Shown: positions 44,023 to 50,279 of the stretch, piece after piece
Layout of the letters: each line of letters begins with the position of its first letter
Numbering within the stretch: the stretch's first letter is position 1
Assembly: GCA_051011115.1 (NCBI GenBank)
Contig: JBPCUN010000142.1
Span: forward strand, 1 to 64,000
Origin: Profundicola sp051011115
GTDB lineage: Bacteria > Bacteroidota > Bacteroidia > Flavobacteriales > Weeksellaceae
Direction of reading: 5' to 3'
Length of the DNA: 64,000 nucleotides
Notes under the pieces: generated by a model
Database searches by the model: none
Seen by the model: the letters and a program-made list of their open reading frames with translations, nothing else
What the model was told of the DNA's origin: nothing
Position numbers and translations under genes: made by a program

Positions 44023-44328
44023 TTAAAATAAACCCTTGTATTTTTCGTTGAACTCCTTTGTAATCATGTCTTCAAATACTTTAAAATGATATTCCAGAAT
44101 ATTATTGAGATAGGCGAACAAGGGTATTTTATCATCGCCTATAATCTGAACGATACGGGTTAAACGTTCATGATATTCAGGGCTTAGGTATATACTTTTA
44201 TTGCCTCTTTTCTGCATTTTATTCATTTGCATAAATGCTTTTTCATAGGATACTTTCGCTGTATTAGTTGCTATGCTGGAGTTGTCGTTGGTTGCAACGA
44301 CATTCCTTTTCTTTTTGTTTTTCTTCAT
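44023..44328 (-). CDS. traC: DUF3408 protein, TraC-like (101 aa)
   Basis: Basic N-terminus (KKNKKKRNVVATNDNSS) and a C-terminal DUF3408 domain (YLSPEYHERLTRIVQIIGDDKIPLFAYLNNILEYHFKVFEDMI), which looks like a ribbon-helix-helix-type DNA-binding fold. The adjacent gene carries the same domain, so the two are a tandem duplication; together with traA they resemble a partition-like or regulatory set. Overlaps the next gene by 1 bp. Confidence 0.75.
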   Translation of the reverse strand: MKKNKKKRNVVATNDNSSIATNTAKVSYEKAFMQMNKMQKRGNKSIYLSPEYHERLTRIVQIIGDDKIPLFAYLNNILEYHFKVFEDMITKEFNEKYKGLF

Positions 44329-44738
44329 TACAAAATGGGTTTAAAATGTTCATTGAAATAATCTGTGATATCGTCCCCGTACTCTCTGAAGTGGTGTTCA
44401 AGAATGTTATCAATATAAGAGTAGAGCGTTGTTCTTTCTTCCCTTGTCAGTTGAACGATGCGGAGCAATCTTTCGTGGTATTCGGGGCGAATGTAAACGA
44501 CCTTACCGTTACGACCTGAGGGAAACCGATTGACCAAAAAAGTTTCCTCATAGTCCACTTTTTTTGATGAACTGCTTCGCACTTTTTCTTTCGGTTTGGT
44601 TTTAATTTCCTTTGTTTCTTCCTCTTGAGGTTTGTTTATGGGTGGAGAAATAGGCTCGTCCCCACTTATGATATTCATCAAATAATCCTCATCAACGTCA
44701 GGCTTTTCAAAAGCGTTGTTTTTGTTATCCTTAGCCAT
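44328..44738 (-). CDS. traB: DUF3408 protein, TraB-like (136 aa)
   Basis: A disordered, Pro/Glu/Lys-rich N-terminal half and a DUF3408 domain at the C-terminus (VVYIRPEYHERLLRIVQLTREERTTLYSYIDNILEHHFREYGDDI) paralogous to the TraC-like protein. YHERLxRIVQ and NILExHF are shared by both. Likely ribbon-helix-helix DNA binding. 12 bp from traA. Confidence 0.75.
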   Translation of the reverse strand: MAKDNKNNAFEKPDVDEDYLMNIISGDEPISPPINKPQEEETKEIKTKPKEKVRSSSSKKVDYEETFLVNRFPSGRNGKVVYIRPEYHERLLRIVQLTREERTTLYSYIDNILEHHFREYGDDITDYFNEHFKPIL

Positions 44739-44750
44739 AGTCTAATGATT

Positions 44751-45518
44751 TTATAGTTGTGTGATTTTCAAAAATTCTTCGACAAATAAATCCATTTTGG
44801 TTATTTTCATTAGCTGTGTTTCGGCAGGAAGTAAACTTGACCTGAATACATAACCGGCAGTGTCATCTGTTTCTTTTCGGAAACGCTTACTGTCCATAAT
44901 CCTTGTTCCCATTATTGGCAGGTTGAGTTCTTTGATGACACTTTGATAGGCATCGTATATACCTGTTTTTTCTCTGCCGTCCACTTGGTTCCAGAACAAC
45001 CAAAGTTCTTGTTTCTCGTTGCCCTCAGTAGTTTTCGGAAGTTGAAGAAAGGCTTTGGTAAAGCCCAATGTACTTTCTACGACCAAGCGGTCTGCGGTAA
45101 TGGGCGAAAAGATAAAATCCATTGTCTTTAATGTAGTCAAGACACCTTTGGTGTTGGCAGTCCCCGGCAGATCGAAAAAGATAACATCCGGTACAACCAC
45201 CGACTGGCTTCTGTATTCCGATGCTTTCTCCAAAGCTGTTTCAGCTTTGCATTTAATAATCGGGTATGCTTTTTTGTTGATGGCTTGAAACTGCTTCATT
45301 GCCGCTTTTTTATGGTAGTCGTTCTGCATTATGGTTCTCTTATCCCGCTCTCGCATATTAGTCAAACTGTGCTGCGGAAAGTCGCAATCCATTACCAGTA
45401 CATTAAAACCTAATCGGTAGTGAAGTACACTTGCCAGCAAGGTGGTCATCGTAGATTTTCCCACACCACCTTTTTGGGTGGAGAAACTGATTTTTAAAGT
45501 TTCTTTTCTTGTTTCCAT
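44751..45518 (-). CDS. traA: ParA-family ATPase TraA (255 aa)
   Basis: Deviant Walker A KGGVGKST (16-23; SFSTQKGGVGKSTMTT), VLVMDCDFPQHS, and Walker B VIFFDLPGTAN; the ParA/MinD fold that works by dynamic nucleotide-dependent DNA binding. First gene of traA-B-C-D. In CTnDOT-type elements TraA and its partners are needed for or regulate transfer. 186 bp upstream is a ladder of 8-bp repeats and 373 bp upstream a phased-repeat array. Function here inferred from family and position. Confidence 0.9.
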   Translation of the reverse strand: METRKETLKISFSTQKGGVGKSTMTTLLASVLHYRLGFNVLVMDCDFPQHSLTNMRERDKRTIMQNDYHKKAAMKQFQAINKKAYPIIKCKAETALEKASEYRSQSVVVPDVIFFDLPGTANTKGVLTTLKTMDFIFSPITADRLVVESTLGFTKAFLQLPKTTEGNEKQELWLFWNQVDGREKTGIYDAYQSVIKELNLPIMGTRIMDSKRFRKETDDTAGYVFRSSLLPAETQLMKITKMDLFVEEFLKITQL

Positions 45519-45703
45519 TATTTAAAAATTTATTGTTACACACTTTATTTGTTTTGCAGGATTGAATATTGGTTTATCTGATTATTACCTCATTCCTATA
45601 TTCCTGCATTCCCTTTTGGGTACTTTCCTGCACAGGTATTTGCTTTCATTTTTGCCTTGTCAGGTACATTCTTTGGCAAGTGGCAAAACTTGCAACAGGT
45701 AAA

Positions 45704-45776
45704 TTGCTTTACCGCTTTTATGCTTTTACACTTTTATTGTTTTATTGTTTTATGCTTTTAAAACCTTATGCTTTTA
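45704..45776. repeat. Array of tandem degenerate 8-bp repeats upstream of traA
   Basis: Nine near-contiguous units: TTGCTTTA, CCGCTTTTA (9 bp), TGCTTTTA, CACTTTTA, TTGTTTTA, TTGTTTTA, TGCTTTTA, AAACCTTA, TGCTTTTA. Consensus TKNTTTTA. Very AT-rich with no strand symmetry. Located between the traA start and the phased-repeat array, they may be a ParA-partner (centromere-like) or regulatory binding array. The whole 45519-46226 gap (708 bp) holds this, the array and the oriT-like region; a frame at 45569-45862 is low complexity and rejected. Confidence 0.6.
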
Positions 45777-45891
45777 TTCCAAACTGCCTGTTTGCAAACC
45801 TGATTTTCTTCTTTGTTGAAATACTTTTTTTACTACCTGCACTAAAATTATACGGCAAATAAAGCGATTGATTTAACCGCTGATTGAGCTG

Positions 45892-45925
45892 TGGCAGTGT
45901 TTGGCATTCAAAGGCAGTGTTTGGC
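45892..45925 (-). promoter_or_regulatory. Phased-repeat operator array C (most complete), upstream of traA
   Basis: Gene orientation: GCCAAACACT, GCCTTTGAAT, GCCAAACACT, GCCA: four repeat starts at 1, 11, 21 and 31. This is the clearest copy of the seven. 373 bp before the traA ATG, further than the others. Confidence 0.62.
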
Positions 45926-46022
45926 ACTGCTATACAATACACTGCTTTCGTAAACAGGTCTTTACTTTGTAAAATGATTTTTATTAACGGATTTATGCAA
46001 AAGTCTTTTGACAAAATGGAGA

Positions 46023-46160
46023 GTAACGGGAACGGCTTCGATCTGTTTTTCCCTGTTACATTTAATCCGTCCCGCAGGGCGGATTTTTGTGTTCAACAGA
46101 ACACGGCAAGTTGTGTTTTGAGCATCTCGGAATGATTTCCGATGCTCAAAACAACTTGCC
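46023..46160. other. Candidate oriT: cluster of four inverted repeats before mobA
   Basis: In 138 bp: GTAACGGGAA/TTCCCTGTTAC (46023-46059); ATCCG-CCC/GGG-CGGAT (46065-46084, one bulge); GTGTTC/GAACAC (46089-46104); and a long arm GGCAAGTTG...GAGCATC/GATGCTC...CAACTTGCC (46105-46160, with inner CGGAA/TTCCG, one bulged base). This density lies directly upstream of the relaxosome genes, the place of oriT in CTnDOT-type elements. The nick site cannot be located by eye. Confidence 0.6.
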
Positions 46161-46226
46161 CTTTGCAGGGGGCAGAAAACACCTTCCGAAGTCAGGGTTT
46201 TGTATGGATTTTAAAATGGATTAGTG

Positions 46227-46664
46227 ATGAACGATAACAACAAAAAGCAATTGAAAAAGACCGGACGCCGCCCAAAAGAAGACCCGGCGACCATCCGCTA
46301 TACGATTTCCTTTAACGAGCAGGAACACGCCCGTTTTCTTACCCTGTTTGATAAATCAGGTATGCAGGTAAAGGCGCATTTCATAACGTCCTGCATCTTT
46401 GACAAGACCATAAAGACCATTCAGATTGACAAAGGAACGGTTGATTTTTATATGCGGCTAACCTCTTTTCACAGCCAGTTCCGTTCCATAGGTGTAAATT
46501 ATAACCAGATTGTAAAGCTGTTGTACAAGCATTTTTCCGAGAAAAAAGCGGCAGCGTTCCTCTACAAATTGGAAAAACAGACGGCTGAAATGGCGATGCT
46601 ATGCCAAAAAATTATTCAGCTAACCGAGGAATTTGAAGCAAAGTACCTGAAAAAACAGCCTTAG
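46227..46664 (+). CDS. mobA: Mobilisation protein MobA (relaxosome accessory, 145 aa)
   Basis: Basic N-terminus (KKQLKKTGRRPKEDPATIRYTISFNEQEHARFLTLFDKSGM) with a ribbon-helix-helix-like start, then helices (TVDFYMRLTSFHSQFRSIGVNYNQIVKLLYKHF). This is the MobA/MobC-type accessory protein that binds oriT and assists the relaxase. ATG at 46227 preferred over the GTG at 46224. Its stop lies 2 bp before the mobB start. Confidence 0.85.
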   Translation: MNDNNKKQLKKTGRRPKEDPATIRYTISFNEQEHARFLTLFDKSGMQVKAHFITSCIFDKTIKTIQIDKGTVDFYMRLTSFHSQFRSIGVNYNQIVKLLYKHFSEKKAAAFLYKLEKQTAEMAMLCQKIIQLTEEFEAKYLKKQP

Positions 46665-46666
46665 AA

Positions 46667-47950
46667 ATGATAGCGAAAATCGGTAGAAGCGGAAATTTAT
46701 ACGGAGCATTGGCGTACAATCAGCTCAAAGTGGAGAATGAAAACGGACAGATTTTGTTTGCCAATAAGATGATTGAAACCGCTAACGGGCATTATTCCGT
46801 TGCACAATTAGCCCAGTCTTTTGCGCCTTACCTGATAGCCAACCGCAATACCGAAAAACATACGTTGCATATTTCGCTCAATCCTGACCCGAATGATAAA
46901 GTAAGCGATGATAAGTTTAGGGAGATGGCAGAACAGTATATGCGGGAAATGGGTTACGGAGAACAGCCTTTTGTGGTGTTCAAACACACGGATATTGACC
47001 GCAGCCATATACACATTGTATCGGTTTGCGTGGACGAAGAGGGTAAAAAGATTTCGGACAAGTTCGAGAAAATGCGGTCTATGAATGTGTGCCGTGAGTT
47101 GGAAAGAAAACACGGATTGATACCCGCAACTGATAAGGAGCATCGGCAGAACGACAAGGTTTTCCGCCCGGTAAACTACAAAGCTGGAGATGTGAAAAGT
47201 CAAATCGCTTCAGTAGTTCGCCACTTACCAAATTACTATAAGTTTCAGACTTTGGGCGAATACAATGCCTTGCTTTCCCTGTTCAATATTACCACCGAAA
47301 AAGTAGAGGGCGAATTGCAGGGGCAGCTACGGCAGGGTTTATTATACATTCCTTTAAACGAGAAAGGCGAAAGAGCCGGGCATCCGTTCAAGGCTTCTTT
47401 GTTTGGTAAAGATGCAGGGCTTCCGGCTTTGGAACTGTATTTTGCGAAATGCAAAACGGATTTAAAAGATAGTCCAACCAAGCAGACCTTACAATCAGCC
47501 GTTACCATTGCCTTGAAATCAACAACTGATGAAATGGGCTTTAAGAAGCAATTAGCCGAGCAGGGAATTAACGTAGTGGTGCGGAGGAATGATACAGGGC
47601 GTATTTACGGAATGACATTTATAGACCACAATTCTAAAGCGGTTTGGAACGGTTCACGTTTGAGCAAGGAACTTTCTGCCAATGCCTTTAATGATTATTG
47701 GAACAATAATATCAAACCGGAGATTAAAGAGCCAGTTGAATTACAACCGAAAATATCTACATCAAATGATGCGGATCTTCCTGCGGAAGAACCACACCAT
47801 TTGTTCGACTTCTTAACTACTGGTAAACACGAAGATGGTTTGATTGAAGCACTGGGAGGCTTATTGCCCGAAGCCCAGGGCGAAGATTACGAGGAACAGG
47901 ATTTTGCCAATAAAATGAAGAAGAAAAAGAAGAAAGGTAGTAGGTTGTAA
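46667..47950 (+). CDS. mobB: Relaxase MobB (427 aa)
   Basis: Nicks oriT and leads the transferred strand. The N-terminal relaxase domain (1-~280) has a candidate catalytic Tyr in GRSGNLYGALAYNQLKVE and the metal-binding histidines in KHTDIDRSHIHIVSV (near 106-118, HxDxxxxHxH type), plus HTLHISLNPDP (conserved strand). The C-terminal half is basic and ends KKKKKKGSRL. This is the relaxase of the Bacteroidota mobABC set. The partner coupling protein MobC is not adjacent: a cargo block separates them. Confidence 0.92.
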   Translation: MIAKIGRSGNLYGALAYNQLKVENENGQILFANKMIETANGHYSVAQLAQSFAPYLIANRNTEKHTLHISLNPDPNDKVSDDKFREMAEQYMREMGYGEQPFVVFKHTDIDRSHIHIVSVCVDEEGKKISDKFEKMRSMNVCRELERKHGLIPATDKEHRQNDKVFRPVNYKAGDVKSQIASVVRHLPNYYKFQTLGEYNALLSLFNITTEKVEGELQGQLRQGLLYIPLNEKGERAGHPFKASLFGKDAGLPALELYFAKCKTDLKDSPTKQTLQSAVTIALKSTTDEMGFKKQLAEQGINVVVRRNDTGRIYGMTFIDHNSKAVWNGSRLSKELSANAFNDYWNNNIKPEIKEPVELQPKISTSNDADLPAEEPHHLFDFLTTGKHEDGLIEALGGLLPEAQGEDYEEQDFANKMKKKKKKGSRL

Positions 47951-48044
47951 AAAATATCTATTGATTGAAATATATGTTTCATTTTTAAGGTTGTACAGCT
48001 TCAGTCTTCACACCACATATAACGAAGCTCATTTTTTTATTTTG

Positions 48045-48052
48045 TAATTTTG
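48045..48052 (+). promoter_or_regulatory. -7 promoter box (TAATTTTG) of the Crp/Fnr gene
   Basis: Exact TAnnTTTG match 24 bp before the ATG at 48077. It overlaps an upstream in-frame TTG (48050), which supports the later start. Confidence 0.55.
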
Positions 48053-48076
48053 TTACAACAAATCAGCATTGGATTA

Positions 48077-48640
48077 ATGAACATAGACCTTTTACTTGAG
48101 AATATATATCCGCTTCCAGATACTTCAAAAGAATTGCTCAAGAAATCAATTACAGAGGTTAAATATAAAAAAGGGCATATTCTTTTGAGAGCTGATAAAA
48201 TTGAAAAGAACATCTACTTTATAAAGAAAGGTGTAGCAAGAGCATATTCATATAAAGATAATGATGAAATCACTTTTTGGTTTGGCAAAGAGGGCGATAC
48301 TATTATTTCAATGAAAAGCTATATAGCCAATCAGAAAGGATATGAAAATGTAGAGTTGTTGGAAGATTGCGAATTATATAAACTGAAAACAACAGTCTTA
48401 CAAAGACTTTTTGAGAATGATATACATATTGCAAATTGGGGGCGAAGATTTGCCGAAAAAGAACTTATAAAAACAGAAGAAAGGCTTATTTCTCGACAAG
48501 TCCGAACAGCTACCGAACGATATAAGGAACTTTTGAAAAACAGTCCCGATATAGTCCAGCGAGTGCAATTAGGACACATTGCTTCTTATTTAGGTATAAC
48601 ACAAGTCAGTTTGAGCAGAATTAGGGCAGAAATAAAGTGA
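48077..48640 (+). CDS. Crp/Fnr-family transcriptional regulator (187 aa)
   Basis: cNMP-binding-like beta-roll (~20-110: FIKKGVARAYSYKDNDEITFWFGKEGDTIISMKSYI) linked by a dimer helix to a C-terminal HTH (VQLGHIASYLGITQVSLSRIRAEIK). Members of this Bacteroidota subgroup generally lack obvious effector residues. The ATG at 48077 is chosen since an upstream TTG start lies in the promoter box. It begins the cargo block Crp-SMR-GNAT-GNAT; it may regulate the exporter, which lies 75 bp downstream. AT-rich relative to mobB. Confidence 0.85.
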   Translation: MNIDLLLENIYPLPDTSKELLKKSITEVKYKKGHILLRADKIEKNIYFIKKGVARAYSYKDNDEITFWFGKEGDTIISMKSYIANQKGYENVELLEDCELYKLKTTVLQRLFENDIHIANWGRRFAEKELIKTEERLISRQVRTATERYKELLKNSPDIVQRVQLGHIASYLGITQVSLSRIRAEIK

Positions 48641-48715
48641 ACGGCTCATTTTTTATCATTTGTAAAATTTCACCTCAATTCCGTTTCCGACCTTTGCAGA
48701 TAAAGAACAAAGGAA

Positions 48716-49045
48716 ATGAATTGGATAATTTTAGTTGTAGCAGGGTTGTTTGAAGTGGCTTTTGCATTCTGTTTGGGAAAAGCAAAAGAAACAACAGGAA
48801 ATGAAATGTATTTGTGGTATGCAGGTTTTCTCGTTACCCTTACTATGAGTATGGGACTTTTGATTAAAGCAACCCAAACTTTGCCCATCGGAACGGCTTA
48901 TGCCGTATGGACAGGTATCGGAGCAGTCGGAACAGTTTTAGTCGGTATTCTTGTATTTAAAGAGCCTGCAACATTTCTGCGAATACTTTTTCTTATCACT
49001 TTAATAGGCTCGATTGTCGGGCTGAAAGCCGTATCAGCTCATTAA
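48716..49045 (+). CDS. SMR-family exporter, SugE/Gdx-like (109 aa)
   Basis: Four membrane spans in 109 aa. WIILVVAGLFEVAFAF has the essential membrane Glu (Glu13) of the small multidrug resistance family. LPIGTAYAVWTGIGAVGT is almost the same as in the guanidinium exporter Gdx (SugE). Gdx proteins carry a Trp after the Glu (EVxWA); here it is Phe (EVAFAF), so substrate may differ (guanidinium or quaternary ammonium compounds). Works as an antiparallel dimer exchanging protons. Sits after the Crp/Fnr gene. Confidence 0.85.
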   Translation: MNWIILVVAGLFEVAFAFCLGKAKETTGNEMYLWYAGFLVTLTMSMGLLIKATQTLPIGTAYAVWTGIGAVGTVLVGILVFKEPATFLRILFLITLIGSIVGLKAVSAH

Positions 49046-49061
49046 ATAATGTTTTAAAAAA

Positions 49062-49520
49062 ATGAATATAACAATAAGAAAAGCCGAAGAAAAGGACAGC
49101 GAGAAAGTTTGGCATTTAATGAAAGAATTGGCTGTTTTTGAAAAATACATTGACAGTTTTGCCATTACACCCGAAATTGTCAGAAACAGCGGATTTAAGA
49201 AAAACCCACCCGATTTTTATTGCCTTGTGGCAGAAGATAATGATAAAATCGCAGGAATGTTGGTTTATTATTTTCTTCCTTATACAGCCCAAAACCGTCC
49301 TGCTATTTATATGAAAGAGCTCTATGTGGACGAAAATTATCGTGGTCAGAAAATTGGCGAACAACTAATGAATGCGTTAAAAACTGAAGCAGAACAAAAT
49401 AATTGCAGTCAAATAAAATGGACGGTTGCACCGTGGAATAAAGTAGGAGTGAAATTTTATGAACGATTAGGAGCAAGAGAAAATACCGAATGGCTTAACT
49501 ACGAATGGAATTTAAAATAG
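49062..49520 (+). CDS. GNAT-family N-acetyltransferase, diamine/polyamine-type (152 aa)
   Basis: Acetyltransferase with N-terminal ITIRKAEEKDSEKVWHLMKELAVFEKY, the acetyl-CoA loop region YMKELYVDENYRGQKIGEQLM (RGQKIG) and C-terminal WTVAPWNKVGVKFYERLGA. The arrangement is like spermine/spermidine or diamine acetyltransferases, but substrate is uncertain. 16 bp after the SMR gene, stop directly adjoining the start of the next GNAT. Confidence 0.85.
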   Translation: MNITIRKAEEKDSEKVWHLMKELAVFEKYIDSFAITPEIVRNSGFKKNPPDFYCLVAEDNDKIAGMLVYYFLPYTAQNRPAIYMKELYVDENYRGQKIGEQLMNALKTEAEQNNCSQIKWTVAPWNKVGVKFYERLGARENTEWLNYEWNLK

Positions 49521-50054
49521 ATGGAACCAATGGAAATAAGAAAAGTAACATTAAACGATATTGAACAACTGCAACAGATAGGCAGACAAACATTTTCAGA
49601 AACATTTTCTTCGAGTAATACAGAAGAGAATATGACAACATATTTAGAGGAGGGATTTTCCAATGAAAAGCTAATAGAAGAATTGAACAATGAAAGTTCC
49701 GAGTTTTATTTTGCCTTATCTGAAAACGAATTAGTTGGTTATTTGAAAATCAATTTCGGGCAATCGCAAACAGAATTGCAAGACGACACAGCACTTGAAA
49801 TTGAACGCATTTATGTTTTAAAGGAATTTCACGGTAAAAAAGTCGGACAAGTGCTTTATGAAAAAGCTATTGAAATTGCCAAACAGAAAAATGCACACTA
49901 CGTTTGGTTAGGTGTTTGGGAAGAAAATCCTCGGGCAATCAGCTTTTATAAGAAAAATGGTTTTGTTGAATTTGACAAGCATATTTTCAAATTAGGCGAT
50001 GATGAACAAACCGATATAATGATGAAATTAAAATTAGAAGAGAGGATTTTGTAA
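49521..50054 (+). CDS. GNAT-family N-acetyltransferase (177 aa), paralogue of the gene at 19509
   Basis: Same family and near-identical second half to the GNAT at 19509-20030 (LEIERIYVLKEFHGKKVGQ, YVWLGVWEENPRAISFYKK and FDKHIFKLGDDEQTDIMMKLKL shared); the N-terminal third differs more. The pyrophosphate loop is FHGKKVG. The ATG at 49521 abuts the previous stop (0 bp gap) and gives the same N-terminal length as the paralogue. Substrate unknown. A terminator follows at 50142. Confidence 0.87.
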   Translation: MEPMEIRKVTLNDIEQLQQIGRQTFSETFSSSNTEENMTTYLEEGFSNEKLIEELNNESSEFYFALSENELVGYLKINFGQSQTELQDDTALEIERIYVLKEFHGKKVGQVLYEKAIEIAKQKNAHYVWLGVWEENPRAISFYKKNGFVEFDKHIFKLGDDEQTDIMMKLKLEERIL

Positions 50055-50141
50055 ATTAAATTGAGCCTCACAAGGGGCGAGATGGACGAAGCCGTTACTT
50101 TTGAGAAAGAATAAGGACAAAATCAATTTTACAATAAGGTT

Positions 50142-50169
50142 GAAAAGGTAGCGATTTGCTACCTTTTTC
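50142..50169 (+). terminator. Terminator after the cargo block
   Basis: GAAAAGGTAGC (50142-50152) / GCTACCTTTTTC (50158-50169) with a 5-nt loop and T-run. It closes the Crp-SMR-GNAT block before mobC. Confidence 0.8.
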
Positions 50170-50184
50170 ATTTTATACTAATCT

Positions 50185-50218
50185 GCCAAATACTGCCACA
50201 CAACGCCACTTACTGCCA
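50185..50218 (+). promoter_or_regulatory. Phased-repeat operator array G, upstream of mobC
   Basis: Reads GCCAAATACT, GCCACACAAC, GCCACTTACT, GCCA: starts at 1, 11, 21 and 31. This is the only plus-strand array, and it is in the same orientation relative to its gene. 61 bp before the mobC ATG. Confidence 0.6.
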
Positions 50219-50279
50219 TATTTTAAGAGCCGACAGCAACAGCCTTTAAATTCACGCCCGAACATTAAAACTTAAAATA

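Noticed and set aside
45704..45776. CRISPR array
   Set aside because: Units are 8 bp and contiguous with no spacers; no cas genes anywhere in the window.
45569..45862. 97-aa hydrophobic frame upstream of traA
   Set aside because: Comes from the 8-bp TGCTTTTA repeat ladder and T-rich DNA; composition, not a gene.
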